From Butyricicoccus pullicaecorum DSM 23266 (GTDB lineage Bacteria; Bacillota; Clostridia; Oscillospirales; Butyricicoccaceae), in assembly GCF_900167005.1 (NCBI RefSeq), contig NZ_FUXW01000001.1:62001-126000 (forward strand): DNA of 64,000 nt. The letters are read 5' to 3'. The first letter of the stretch is position 1, and each line of letters begins with the position of its first letter. The notes below the pieces were generated by a model that was given only the letters and a program-made list of their open reading frames with translations, had not been told where the DNA came from and did no database searches. Position numbers and translations under genes: made by a program. This document shows positions 27,195 to 36,003 of this stretch, one piece after another.

Positions 27195-28142
27195 TTACAG
27201 ATCTATCTCATATAAGTACGATTCGATCTCATCGAATGTGAGTCCGAGGGCTAATAGATGGTCTATATCTTCTGAAGAATAGCCAAAGCTACTGGCGACG
27301 GATTTCAAATCCTCCAAATACAGCATGTCTTCTGCGGTTGTTAGAGGTGGATGATATCGTTTGGCTCGTCCATTCCGGCAGCAAGTAATTCCACGGAGAG
27401 GAAAACGGTTGAGCCATAGATGGTTCATACTGAATTTTGTGCGTGTGATTTGACCAGAGCAGTCAACTTTAGCGATCTCTCCACTGTCCAGTGGAATATG
27501 CTCTGGAGCCTCTGAAGGAAGGTGCATATTGGGCATTGCTTTTTCTAAAATTTCCTTCGTAGAAGCATAGATGAGAAGACCTGCTTTGGGGTAACGAAGG
27601 ATGCATAGGGGATTGTTGCCTTTAATCAGGTACAGATGGTTTGCTTTGTCCAGTACCGTAAAAGAAAAAGAGCCCTCAATCTGTTCTGCCATATTGCGCA
27701 GCGTATCCAGATTGAGGGCTTTTTGTTTTTCGATGAGTTGAACCGCGATATAACTATCTGTTTGGATCTTCCTGTGGGGCAACTTACGCGCTCGGCGCAG
27801 GTCAGCATCGTTATAGATCATACCGTTGTGAGCCAAGGCAAAGTCCGTTCCACCAGCCTTTCCACGAAAGGGATGGTTATTGTAGTTTTTCTTCTCACTT
27901 CCCTGAGTGGTCATTCGGGTATGACCCATCACCACAGAAGCACCGTGTGGAATGCGAAATCGAAGCCTGTGAGCGGGCAACGGCTTTTTGAAAATATGAA
28001 GGGATGTACCGGTGTTATAGGCGATTCCGGTAGCATCAATCCCTCGAATCTCACACTCTTTTGCTAAAGCAGACAGTGTTCTGTTTTTCTGGAGATCGCT
28101 GAGGAAGCCGCCGTAATCGAAAAGACCGAATAAGCAACACAT
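27195..28142 (-). CDS. Class II glutamine amidotransferase (Ntn hydrolase)
   Basis: 315 aa. The sequence MCCLFGLFDYGG places a cysteine at position 2 as the N-terminal nucleophile after Met removal. Further family motifs are MGHTRMTTQGSEKKNYNNHPF and FALAHNGMIYND, shortened here as GHTRMTTQG and ALAHNGMI. The class releases ammonia from glutamine and passes it to a partner. The C-terminal 80 residues carry a basic linker and a helical tail. Its start overlaps the stop of the amidoligase gene, so the pair is translated together, consistent with an amidation system in which this enzyme supplies nitrogen or hydrolyses the product. Confidence 0.88.
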   Translation of the reverse strand: MCCLFGLFDYGGFLSDLQKNRTLSALAKECEIRGIDATGIAYNTGTSLHIFKKPLPAHRLRFRIPHGASVVMGHTRMTTQGSEKKNYNNHPFRGKAGGTDFALAHNGMIYNDADLRRARKLPHRKIQTDSYIAVQLIEKQKALNLDTLRNMAEQIEGSFSFTVLDKANHLYLIKGNNPLCILRYPKAGLLIYASTKEILEKAMPNMHLPSEAPEHIPLDSGEIAKVDCSGQITRTKFSMNHLWLNRFPLRGITCCRNGRAKRYHPPLTTAEDMLYLEDLKSVASSFGYSSEDIDHLLALGLTFDEIESYLYEIDL

Positions 28143-29263
28143 TAGAGTTCTACCTCACTTTCTACAGGTTCATTTACATAAAGCCTGCGTTCTTTCAGAT
28201 ATTGCACAAGTTCAGGCTGATGACAGTCGGAGACAAAGGTTGTCCAAGACATGGCTTTTAACTCCTCGTCAGAGAGAGAAAGAGCCATATCACAGATGCG
28301 ATCAACCATCTGCAATGTGGCAATTAGAGTGTTGTATTTCAGCGTGCCTCGGAACATACGAAATTCAATAGTATCATGATTTCGGAGATTTACGCAGGTA
28401 TATCTGCCGCCGTGATAGCCCTTTTTCGCATGGTCGAGGATATCCATAGGTTGCTCCTTGTATCCATACCGAGCAGCCCAGCGTTCTAGCTGGAGAGCTG
28501 TTCTTCGAGAGAACTTGAGCAGTTCTTCCCAATTCTTTTCAAAGAAGTAGAGGATTCGGGCAATACAGGCATCCTGCTGTTCTTCGAGCACTCCGAACGC
28601 GCTGCGGCTTACATGGATATGAAGCCCACAGGTTCCAGCCTGATGAGAGCTGTAGCCTAATTCTACACATTTCTGCAAAATAGCTTGCCAGGGCATTTCC
28701 TGTTTGTGATAGTCCAGCGCCATTGGATGGGTTACCAATTCAAAACCGTCATTGAGAGACCCATCGTGTTTACAATATAGGGTCTCAGCTCCGTTGCTTT
28801 GGGAGACTTCGAGCAAGGATGCGGCTTTTTTGCGGATTTCACCACCGTTGTCTAATTCCAACTCTATCCCATAATAGCGGGGGCCTTCTCCATAGAAAAT
28901 TGGTTCTGGCTTATAGTTATAATCATGAATTACCCGTTCCAAAGACGAGCGGGTATAGCAGTCGTAGCACAAAGGGGTATCATCATCTTCATCGGTTTCT
29001 GCATAGTAAATATCATCCAGATGAATGACTCTGCCGCAGTCGTTGCAAGTGACATAGCTGCGATCATAGCAGCTTTCACATAATGGAATCCGCGCATCAC
29101 CAGCGTTATCATCGTTGTAAATGCGTTCTCCACATTGAGCACAGAGCACGGTTCTTTCCTCAGCACAAGTGGGGCACAGACAGTCATCATCCAGATAAAT
29201 GCTCTGGCTTTCGGCAAAGTTTTCGCCGCATAAAACACAAGTAGCCATCGGTTCCATAGACAT
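28142..29263 (-). CDS. Amidoligase-family enzyme with N-terminal zinc ribbons
   Basis: 373 aa. The first 110 residues contain four CxxC-type zinc-ribbon units (CVLCGE, CPTCAE, CAQCGE, CESCYD, CNDCGR, CYDCYT). The rest is an amidoligase domain related to glutamine synthetase: YGIELELD near 130, HDGSLNDGFELVTHP near 165-180, CGLHIHVSR near 213 and RYTCVNLRNHDTIEFRMFRGT split across 290-310. Amidoligases are predicted to join amino groups to carboxylates in peptides or wall precursors. It is flanked by DUF3846 upstream and the amidotransferase downstream with zero-gap junctions. The substrate is unknown. Confidence 0.88.
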   Translation of the reverse strand: MSMEPMATCVLCGENFAESQSIYLDDDCLCPTCAEERTVLCAQCGERIYNDDNAGDARIPLCESCYDRSYVTCNDCGRVIHLDDIYYAETDEDDDTPLCYDCYTRSSLERVIHDYNYKPEPIFYGEGPRYYGIELELDNGGEIRKKAASLLEVSQSNGAETLYCKHDGSLNDGFELVTHPMALDYHKQEMPWQAILQKCVELGYSSHQAGTCGLHIHVSRSAFGVLEEQQDACIARILYFFEKNWEELLKFSRRTALQLERWAARYGYKEQPMDILDHAKKGYHGGRYTCVNLRNHDTIEFRMFRGTLKYNTLIATLQMVDRICDMALSLSDEELKAMSWTTFVSDCHQPELVQYLKERRLYVNEPVESEVEL

Positions 29264-29637
29264 TATTCCTCCATTCTGAATATCATAAGACCATACTCAG
29301 TTTTCAAAAATAGTTCCGGGCTAGAGAACATTTTTTGATATCGCTCCAGCTGGTCGGCAGTTAAGCTTACAAAGGATTCGCTTTCCGGTGGAGCACCACA
29401 CAGAAACACCGTGCCGCAGAGAATATCGTACACCTCTTTTGTCTCCGGGTGACGGAGAACACGATTAGGAGGCAGTCCGAGCAGCTTACCTTCATCGTTG
29501 CAGATTACGGCGACAGGTTCTTCAAAAGGATAGACCGCCTGGATTATGCCTCCCACAAGGGATTGCATGGTTTCCAGACGGCCATCTATTTCTTGTACAA
29601 CAGGTTTTTTATTTGGTGCGATAGTCAGTATTGTCAT
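29263..29637 (-). CDS. DUF3846 protein
   Basis: 124 aa, resembling DUF3846: a short N-terminal strand, then MQSLVGGIIQAVYPF, VAVICNDEGKLLGLPPNRVL, and IICGTVFLCG-like (DILCGTVFLCGAP). Members are common in clostridial mobile elements without assigned function. It ends exactly where the amidoligase begins (ATG overlaps the stop), so it belongs to the amidoligase operon. The ribosome site is GAGGATAAC. Confidence 0.85.
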   Translation of the reverse strand: MTILTIAPNKKPVVQEIDGRLETMQSLVGGIIQAVYPFEEPVAVICNDEGKLLGLPPNRVLRHPETKEVYDILCGTVFLCGAPPESESFVSLTADQLERYQKMFSSPELFLKTEYGLMIFRMEE

Positions 29638-29752
29638 AGTTATCCTCCTGTAAAATTAGATCAATCGCGGCACATAAAGCCGTAGCTGCACCGGCAATGA
29701 CAATAGCCCAGATCTTGCTGGGCGAAAAATTCAGTTTATCATTTGGGATCAC
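29609..29752 (-). CDS. Possible 47-aa single-helix membrane peptide
   Basis: A GTG-started frame encodes a short polar head, one hydrophobic helix (IWAIVIAGAATALCAAIDLIL) and a charged tail that runs into the start of the DUF3846 gene in another frame. The AAAGGAG upstream is too close to the GTG for a good ribosome site, so the start or the gene itself is uncertain. Its position between another microprotein and DUF3846 supports a real gene. Confidence 0.35.
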   Translation of the reverse strand: MIPNDKLNFSPSKIWAIVIAGAATALCAAIDLILQEDNYDNTDYRTK

Positions 29753-29772
29753 GCTCCTTTACAGTAATCAGT

Positions 29773-29856
29773 TCACACGGTTTGATATACGCGAAATAGC
29801 TTCTGTGCCAGTTCCCACAGTACGCTGCGGATAGCTGATAAAATAACATAAAGCAT
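29773..29856 (-). CDS. 27-aa microprotein heading the amidoligase operon
   Basis: An ATG at 29856 has a near-perfect AGGAGG eight bases upstream and opens a 27-codon frame with an amphipathic helix (YVILSAIRSVLWELAQKLF). It is too short for usual gene finders. Because it precedes the amidoligase genes on the same strand, it could be a membrane peptide, a leader peptide, or even a substrate of the amidoligase. The last is speculation. Confidence 0.5.
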   Translation of the reverse strand: MLYVILSAIRSVLWELAQKLFRVYQTV

Positions 29857-30092
29857 ATTGAATTCCTCCTTTTTGGACTCGTAAATATAAATTTTTAGAG
29901 AAAAGTAAGCAGAATTGCGAAATTTTCTCCAATAAAAAGACAGACCATTATTCTCGTAAATCACTGGAATTACGGGGATAACGGTCTGTCTATTAAATAA
30001 TATATGATATGAAAGAGACAAAATAACGCTAAACAAGCTATAAAGAGCACAAATACATTTTATTCGTTATGAGAAGTTAAGGAGGAATTTTT

Positions 30093-30302
30093 ATGAAATA
30101 TTTTGATATCACTTGCGAACAAGACGAGGAAATGTTGGATGTTGAATATGAGTTTTTAACTCCAAGAGAAGTTATGAATCTCCTTTGCATTGGGAAAAGT
30201 ACATTTTATCGACTGGTGCATTCGGGAGAACTTCCGGCATTTCGTATTGGCAAGCTCTGGCGCGTTAAGCGTAGTGATTTGAAGAGATTTGCTAATCACT
30301 GA
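30093..30302 (+). CDS. Excisionase-like HTH protein
   Basis: 69 aa with one HTH-17 domain: FLTPREVMNLLCIGKSTFYRLVHSG, then PAFRIGKLWRVKRSDLKRF. TAAGGAGG precedes the ATG. It resembles the excisionases at 13.5, 34.1 and 38.9 kb but has an acidic N-terminal extension and is not next to an integrase, so it may be a transcriptional regulator of the neighbouring amidoligase operon, from which it diverges. Confidence 0.85.
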   Translation: MKYFDITCEQDEEMLDVEYEFLTPREVMNLLCIGKSTFYRLVHSGELPAFRIGKLWRVKRSDLKRFANH

Positions 30303-30386
30303 TTTCCATTGGGCGAATGGGCAGATGGGCAGTATAAAACAGAAAAATCCAACATACAGCAGCCATTTTTGCCTAATTAGGGAAAA
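30303..30386. repeat. Imperfect inverted repeat downstream of the HTH gene
   Basis: GGGCAGATGGGC (about 30320) has a partner GCCCATTTGTCCATCTGCCC overlapping the end of the next, convergent gene. The pairing is long but imperfect and could act as a terminator between convergent genes. Confidence 0.45.
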
Positions 30387-31703
30387 TTAAGATTTGTCTT
30401 TGCCCATTTGTCCATCTGCCCGAGATGATTTTAGTGTTTGTACGGCTTTTTTTAAATCATTTGATTTAGCAATTAAGTTATCTAGTTCTTTTAGTATTGC
30501 AGCAGAATTGTCGATGGCATGAGCAATGGTTTTACTACTAGCGTCGGAAGGCGTAATAACCTTACCTAACACAGCGTAAGTGTGAAGTAGTAAATCAAAT
30601 TGCTTATTATATTTTGTCAAGTGATCCAGCAGGAAGATTGCTTCAGACTTGTCATCGTCATCATCTTCGTCATCCTTATCATCCTCTTCGTTTTCACCCT
30701 CGTTATTATCATCAATTGGAGATGCATTATAGCCGAGATCAGAGAGATTAGCCATCTCTAGTGGGGAAAATAGCATATTATCACCGTTGAAATCGCCATA
30801 ATAATCCTTAAATAGTTTATCTGCCGATTCTTTAGTATCACTTTCTTTAATACATAGCATGTACAGTAGGCGTATACCAAAGGGTATATAACCTAAAGGA
30901 TAATATAAATCTTTACACAATGCGGCGTTGAGTTTTTCATAAAGATCATTTTTTGATAATGACATTAAATCGTCAAGATCATATCTAAAATAGAGCTTTA
31001 ACAAGTTTGATTTACTTTCAAACAAATATACGGATGCATGAATATCACAGCGACCCGCTTGATATTCATGAATAATTCCGTTTAGGAAAATATCTAGATA
31101 CAGAGCATGCCTGAAAAGGGGTTGAGACTCTGCAAGATCCTGCATTTTTTGTGCTTTGAGCCCGGCATGATTTAGTTCAAGAGGGAGAAATACTTGCGCG
31201 TACGTTCGGCATTTACTTGGGGGGAGGTTATGGGGGTCGTCCACTAAAATTGAGTAGAGACCTTTTCCATCAATATTTTCTTCATAGGGAATTGGATTGC
31301 TTCGAGCCATATATGCAGCAACCAATACAGAAAGAATTTTATTAACATTGGCAGTATCAGGAAGTATCGCAGTTAGGTGTTCGATAACGGTATTCGTTTT
31401 GTTCAGTGCAGGAAAGAAAAAATCTTCAATATTCTGTGAATCAATATTAGAATCTTGCTGGTCGGGAGTTGCATTTTGAGTACTAGTAAAGCTACTTTTA
31501 TGCAACCAATGCAGCCATTGAGGACTAATAGGCTCCCAATGGGCTTGAACTGTATTGCGATAGATAGAAAGCCATTTGAAACGTTGATCTGATTTCTTTT
31601 TGAGATGGATATCCTCTCTAGGAAATTGATTCCAGTATGTTACGATATCATTCATTGCGTTTTCGTAGGTATGCTGGTAATCAGAAGTAGGGGTGAAATG
31701 CAT
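30387..31703 (-). CDS. Hypothetical protein with acidic low-complexity stretch
   Basis: 438 aa, no recognised domain. The N-terminal half is helical with many aromatic residues. Near residues 325-350 there is a run of Asp, Glu and Lys (NEEDDKDDEDDDDDKSE), a likely flexible linker or DNA mimic. The C-terminus (LKELDNLIAKSNDLKKAVQTL) looks coiled-coil. No signal peptide or membrane helix is seen. It diverges from the primase operon and shares its upstream region, so it could regulate or inhibit replication or packaging functions. Confidence 0.7.
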   Translation of the reverse strand: MHFTPTSDYQHTYENAMNDIVTYWNQFPREDIHLKKKSDQRFKWLSIYRNTVQAHWEPISPQWLHWLHKSSFTSTQNATPDQQDSNIDSQNIEDFFFPALNKTNTVIEHLTAILPDTANVNKILSVLVAAYMARSNPIPYEENIDGKGLYSILVDDPHNLPPSKCRTYAQVFLPLELNHAGLKAQKMQDLAESQPLFRHALYLDIFLNGIIHEYQAGRCDIHASVYLFESKSNLLKLYFRYDLDDLMSLSKNDLYEKLNAALCKDLYYPLGYIPFGIRLLYMLCIKESDTKESADKLFKDYYGDFNGDNMLFSPLEMANLSDLGYNASPIDDNNEGENEEDDKDDEDDDDDKSEAIFLLDHLTKYNKQFDLLLHTYAVLGKVITPSDASSKTIAHAIDNSAAILKELDNLIAKSNDLKKAVQTLKSSRADGQMGKDKS

Positions 31704-31812
31704 TTTTTTATTCAGTCCTTAAAAAATTTTTTTGTTGCAAGCTAAGGCAAAAATTATGTGTTAGTCTATAGAAAATTATGGCGAGCGATTTCGCCGTTGA
31801 GGAGGAATTTAT

Positions 31813-32352
31813 ATGAACAACACAATGCAGAAATTGGTAAACGACATTTCTCTTGGGATTATGCACAACAAATCGTATAGCTTTGGCATTTGCACAATAC
31901 CAGATCAAAAGCCTGTCTTTGTCACACATGGGCGAAGGTTTGAGATAGTCAAGTTGTGGCTTTACGATTCTGGTAAGTTTTGGAATGAGGAAAGTTTCGA
32001 TGGATATCTTTTATTGCAACGAGGGAAAGAATATAAAAGATCAGCTGAGTTTGTTCGGACAGATGCGGAGTGGAAGGCACTTTCTTCGTCGCTGGAGGGG
32101 ACGTATGACCTCACATGTTTGGCTATCTGTGCCGTTTCGTCCCGGGACAGTAATACCGGTAAAACAATGCCGCTTTGTATTAAAGCTCGTTTTACACCGG
32201 AAATTGGAGTCGTATGTTATTCGATGGATAGCGAATATATGAAGCTTTATGGATATGAAGGCGATCTATTGCTGAAGAATGCCACTGGTGTACAAATTAG
32301 GGAGAGTGATCAAAATCATGAGACATATGAAGTTTATGACCTTGAAAGATGA
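31813..32352 (+). CDS. Hypothetical protein upstream of the primase-helicase
   Basis: 179 aa, not recognised. It has mixed alpha/beta sequence without membrane segments or metal motifs. GAGGAGG lies eight bases before the ATG. The primase-helicase gene starts 35 bp inside its 3' end, a strong sign of translational coupling. The position suggests an accessory replication protein, comparable to the small genes that precede D5-like primases in phages and satellites. That role is inferred from context only. Confidence 0.75.
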   Translation: MNNTMQKLVNDISLGIMHNKSYSFGICTIPDQKPVFVTHGRRFEIVKLWLYDSGKFWNEESFDGYLLLQRGKEYKRSAEFVRTDAEWKALSSSLEGTYDLTCLAICAVSSRDSNTGKTMPLCIKARFTPEIGVVCYSMDSEYMKLYGYEGDLLLKNATGVQIRESDQNHETYEVYDLER

Positions 32353-34033
32353 AGAGTATTCCTCTAATCTATATCATTTTAACCTGATGCCAACAGGAAG
32401 TCTTGAGGATATAATCGATTCTAGTAAATTGAATCCAATGCAAGTATTGGATGCAGGGGATAGAATGTGTCCATTACTGCTTTGTCCAAATAGTAATGAA
32501 GATAATCTTCTTGATTTTCAAGACTATACAGTGTTATCCAGTGGAGAACCTTATTTTTGGGGCATTTTAGAAAGTAAGGAAGATTCTAAAAAGATTGTAG
32601 AATTGAAGGAAATTCAGGAAAATTGTATTCTTCAAGGTGAAGTATTAAGTCAAAGTGAGGTAGAAAGTCTTTTTCGACCTAGATTTGTTATCCCAACCCC
32701 TCCTGATATTAGTGAGGGGTTGGGGAGAAGTCGAGAAAATCAAGATTTAAATAAGCTAGAGAAATTTTTAATTGATAATATGACACTTATGGTTTATCGT
32801 GAAGAGCTTTTCGAGTTTATACAGCCTTGTTGGAAGCACTTATCTCCTAGAGCGTGCATTGTTCGACAGCGAGAGCTGTTGGATAGCAGTGGTTGTGGAG
32901 ATGTGTTGACTACTAGGGAATATCAAAAATTATATAATATGCTTCTATCCAATCCTCAGATACAGCAGAGTAAAGAGTTGGAGCCTCCGCCCCATACCGT
33001 TAATTTATTGGATGGAACGCTAAATTTGTTAACTGGTGAAGTTTATCCACATAAGCCTGAAGACGGCTTCTTTACATACCTAAATGTTACTGCATATGAA
33101 GTTTGTGAAGCATTTTATGGTTCTACATTTGAAAATTTTGTTGCTCAGATTGATAGTCAAAATTTAAATGTGAGACAACAGTTGTTAGAACTTGTAGCTC
33201 TTGCAATGACGGGGTATGAAGCTAAAGTGTTTTATGTATTACTGGGAGCCTCTAATACAGGAAAAACACAGTTTGGTCGGTTTTTAGAAGAGTTACTAGG
33301 AAGAGAACAGGTAGTAAGCATGGCTGGTGTTCATGACTTTTCCAATCGTTTTACAACATCTACATTAGAAGGAAAGATGCTGGCAACATGTTTAGATCTT
33401 CCTGATTCTCCATTACCCTCAATTGCAGTGGGCGTAATTAAGCAAATCGTAGGAGATGATCCAATCAAGGTGGAAGCTAAATATAAAAATAGCCGAACGA
33501 TTTATCGTAAGCCATTACTCTTATTTGCGGGAAACCATCCACTACGCATAACCAATATTTCAAATGAAAAAGCGCTGTTGAATCGTATGGTGGTTATTCC
33601 GTTTTCCAATCCAGTATCCGAGCGGGAAGCAACACCTCAGCTTTATAAATCTCTTCTGGAAGAATCTGCTTATATAGTGGCACAGGCAATGAAGGCATAT
33701 CAAGACCTGTTTCAAAGAAAATTTGCAGTAACCAGAGTGCCAATACCGGAGGAGTATGCGTCGCGAGATGCTAGAGAAGGTGCTTATTCTATTGAGCGGT
33801 TTATATCAGAGTATTGTGTTTTGGGCGAGGATAGATGGGTTACAACCGAAGACCTCTATTCTGCATATTTGAATTATGCAGAAGAACAAGGATGGCCCGG
33901 TATTTCTAAAATTAACTTTTCACGATTGCTGGCAGAAAAGTTGTCTAATATGCCCAATGTAACGGTGCAAAAACGCATAGGTGAAATGCAAAAGCGAGGA
34001 TATTGCGGAATTGGGCTGTCCTCAGAAATTTAG
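32318..34033 (+). CDS. P4/D5-like primase-helicase
   Basis: About 571 aa. The C-terminal half is a superfamily 3 helicase of the D5/P4 alpha type: Walker A LGASNTGKTQFG near residue 305, followed by TSTLEGKMLATCLDLPD (Walker B-like), KNSRTIYRKPLLLFAGN (sensor) and a winged C-terminal segment. The N-terminal part should be the primase or DNA-binding region but lacks recognisable catalytic motifs. ATG 32318 follows GGGAGAGTG. It is the only replication gene of block B and would drive replication of the excised circle, as in P4-like satellites. It is followed by xis and int in the same direction. Confidence 0.87.
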   Translation: MRHMKFMTLKDEEYSSNLYHFNLMPTGSLEDIIDSSKLNPMQVLDAGDRMCPLLLCPNSNEDNLLDFQDYTVLSSGEPYFWGILESKEDSKKIVELKEIQENCILQGEVLSQSEVESLFRPRFVIPTPPDISEGLGRSRENQDLNKLEKFLIDNMTLMVYREELFEFIQPCWKHLSPRACIVRQRELLDSSGCGDVLTTREYQKLYNMLLSNPQIQQSKELEPPPHTVNLLDGTLNLLTGEVYPHKPEDGFFTYLNVTAYEVCEAFYGSTFENFVAQIDSQNLNVRQQLLELVALAMTGYEAKVFYVLLGASNTGKTQFGRFLEELLGREQVVSMAGVHDFSNRFTTSTLEGKMLATCLDLPDSPLPSIAVGVIKQIVGDDPIKVEAKYKNSRTIYRKPLLLFAGNHPLRITNISNEKALLNRMVVIPFSNPVSEREATPQLYKSLLEESAYIVAQAMKAYQDLFQRKFAVTRVPIPEEYASRDAREGAYSIERFISEYCVLGEDRWVTTEDLYSAYLNYAEEQGWPGISKINFSRLLAEKLSNMPNVTVQKRIGEMQKRGYCGIGLSSEI

Positions 34034-34100
34034 GCGCAAAATTTGGCAAAAAATGGTATGTATTATTTAAAAGTATATAATAGAAAGGAGAATTTTACTT

Positions 34101-34301
34101 ATGATGTATACAAACTTCGAGTCTATGCCTTTTGTCCTTACGGTGGAGGATATTGCAGATACCTTATCGATTGGTCGCAATAAAGCCTATCACCTCGTTA
34201 ACAGCGGGAAGATTAAGGCGCTGAAACTGGGGAACCATTACCGTATCCCAAAAGAAAACTTTATTTGTTTTCTAAAGGAGGGAACAGACCTCAGGGCCTG
34301 A
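34101..34301 (+). CDS. xis: Excisionase of the block B integrase
   Basis: 66 aa, one HTH-17 domain (FVLTVEDIADTLSIGRNKAYHLVNSG, then ALKLGNHYRIPKENFICFL). AGAAAGGAG precedes the ATG; a second ATG follows immediately at 34104. It is followed by a terminator and then the integrase, so the two may be controlled separately. Its role in excision is inferred from family and position. Confidence 0.87.
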   Translation: MMYTNFESMPFVLTVEDIADTLSIGRNKAYHLVNSGKIKALKLGNHYRIPKENFICFLKEGTDLRA

Positions 34302-34313
34302 TTTTTCGTGGTA

Positions 34314-34350
34314 AGCACTGCCTGCTGCTTGATGGTGGGCAGTGCTTTTA
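34314..34350 (+). terminator. Terminator between xis and int
   Basis: AAGCACTGCC pairs with GGGCAGTGCTT, followed by TTTATAG. It would separate excisionase transcription from integrase transcription. Confidence 0.78.
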
Positions 34351-34385
34351 TAGTTACAATCATAATACTTGGGAGGAAAAAGTCA

Positions 34386-35777
34386 ATGGCTATACGAAAA
34401 AGAGGTAACCGATATCAAGTTTCATATCGTTGTCCAGGGGAAACTTCTCCGCGCACAGAGACATTCAAATCAGAAGATGAAGCTATAATTCGAGATAAGC
34501 AGATTAAATTGGCGAAAAAGAATGGTACCTTCGAGCCGCCAGTTAAAATTAAAAAAGGTACGGTTCGGGAGGCCAAGCAAGAGATTACGGTTAGCGATTT
34601 CTTGGACGAATATGTGGAGAACTACGGGTTGAAAAAGAGGGGAAACTCATATTATTCTATGAGTTTAGGACTTATCAAAAATTATATTAAGCCCTATATC
34701 GGAGACCGCTACGTACGCTCACTTACAGTTCGGGATATGGATACTTATTACACAATGCTCTTAGATCGACCGGCAGTTGTGGTGCCTGGTCATATGGATA
34801 CAGGAGCAAAAATTACAGCCCATACCGTTAGTCGCATACATAAGTTGCTCAAAAGTGCTTTTGGAAAGGCTGTGGTATGGGAGTATACATCGGTTAATCC
34901 TACGATGGGTGCAACGCTCCCGACGGCAAAGTCAAAGAAGCGGGAAGTGTGGTCTGATGATGAAGCAATTGAAGCTCTATCGGCTTGTGAAGAACAGCCT
35001 CTTCGTCTGTGTCTGTACCTTGCACTGGGGTGCAGCATGCGGCTTGGAGAGATCCTAGGGCTACAATGGCGTAATGTCCATATTTCAGATGAAGAAGTTA
35101 ACGGAGGAGCCGCATATTTGCGAGTAGATCGGGAGTTGCATCGTTGTAACAATAATAGCATTGAAGCGTTAGAACGAGTCAATAGAAGTACGATTCTATA
35201 CAAATTCCCTAGCATCATGCCTAAACAGGCCACGACGACGTTAGTACTCAAAGCGCCCAAGACAGACAGCAGTAATCGGACGATATATCTTCCTAACGCT
35301 GTTGTGGAAGAGCTGCGAAATATTAAGGCGCAACAGGAAGAGCATAAACAGAAGATGGGAGATAGATATTGTGATCGGGATTTAGTCGTGGCACAGATCA
35401 ACGGGAATCCTTACGAACAGAGAGTCATCGACAAGAAGTTTTATAACTTTATTGCAAAAAATAAGCTGCGTCCAGTGGTGTTTCACAGCTTGCGGCATAG
35501 TAGTACTTCGTTAAAACTCAAATTGAGTCGCGGTAATATTAAGGCTGTTCAGGGCGATACAGGTCATGCTGAGGCTCGTATGGTAACTGATACATACGCA
35601 CACGGATTTGATGCTGATCGTAAGCTGATAGCGCAGGAGATGGATGCTGGTTTCTTTGCAAAAGTAGGTAATGTAGAACAAGAACAGCATGTGGATGCAG
35701 ATACCGTGCAGCGCATCAAGGCATTACTCAAAACACATCCGGATCTGTTGACTGAATTGCTGAAAGAGATGGATTGA
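34386..35777 (+). CDS. int: Tyrosine integrase of block B (intact)
   Basis: About 463 aa, start at ATG 34386 after GGGAGG; an upstream in-frame start at 34308 runs through the terminator and is unlikely. It has the AP2-like N-terminus (RKRGNRYQVSYRC), a SAM-like core-binding domain and a full catalytic set: Arg in CSMRLGEILGLQW, HSLRHSS, the TGHAE segment and Tyr in DTYAHG. The 3' end points to the tRNA-Arg(CCT)-like half 180 bp downstream, its expected attachment site. It should be able to excise block B and perhaps act on the sister site at 15.3 kb. Confidence 0.92.
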   Translation: MAIRKRGNRYQVSYRCPGETSPRTETFKSEDEAIIRDKQIKLAKKNGTFEPPVKIKKGTVREAKQEITVSDFLDEYVENYGLKKRGNSYYSMSLGLIKNYIKPYIGDRYVRSLTVRDMDTYYTMLLDRPAVVVPGHMDTGAKITAHTVSRIHKLLKSAFGKAVVWEYTSVNPTMGATLPTAKSKKREVWSDDEAIEALSACEEQPLRLCLYLALGCSMRLGEILGLQWRNVHISDEEVNGGAAYLRVDRELHRCNNNSIEALERVNRSTILYKFPSIMPKQATTTLVLKAPKTDSSNRTIYLPNAVVEELRNIKAQQEEHKQKMGDRYCDRDLVVAQINGNPYEQRVIDKKFYNFIAKNKLRPVVFHSLRHSSTSLKLKLSRGNIKAVQGDTGHAEARMVTDTYAHGFDADRKLIAQEMDAGFFAKVGNVEQEQHVDADTVQRIKALLKTHPDLLTELLKEMD

Positions 35778-35929
35778 GAGTGCTTGAGAGAGACTGAAAT
35801 TGTTTAAATGTAGGCAAATGTAGGCAGACGTCAGATTTAGTGACTAAATCAAAATGGAGGGCGTAGGCAAAATATTCAAACAAAAGGGAGATTATGCAAT
35901 TAGGAAATTTATTGCAAAAAAAGAAAAAA

Positions 35930-35961
35930 GGAGTCAAAACAATTGTTTTGACTCCTTTTTG
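35930..35961. terminator. Terminator abutting the tRNA half
   Basis: A perfect 26-bp palindrome built on GGAGTCAAAAC/GTTTTGACTCC followed by TTTTTGG. The DNA between the integrase stop and this palindrome (35778-35929) shows no gene. Confidence 0.82.
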
Positions 35962-36003
35962 GTACCCCCGGCGAGAATCGAACTCACAACTAACCCTTAG
36001 GAG
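35960..36003 (-). other. Attachment site: 3' half of tRNA-Arg(CCT)
   Basis: On the minus strand it reads anticodon loop CTCCTAA, stem side GGGTT, variable loop, a perfect T-stem GTGAG/CTCGC around TTCGATT, acceptor CGGGGGT, discriminator A and encoded CCA. Everything from the anticodon loop to CCA matches a tRNA-Arg, but the sequence on the 5' side does not supply the matching anticodon stem or D-arm. It differs from the half at 15.3 kb outside CTCCTAAG. This is what an element leaves when it carries its own tRNA 3' half and crosses over in the anticodon loop. Confidence 0.8.

Noticed and set aside
30303-30430. CRISPR-like repeats (GGGCAGATGGGC units)
   Set aside because: Only a single inverted pair of imperfect copies, no regular spacing or spacers.
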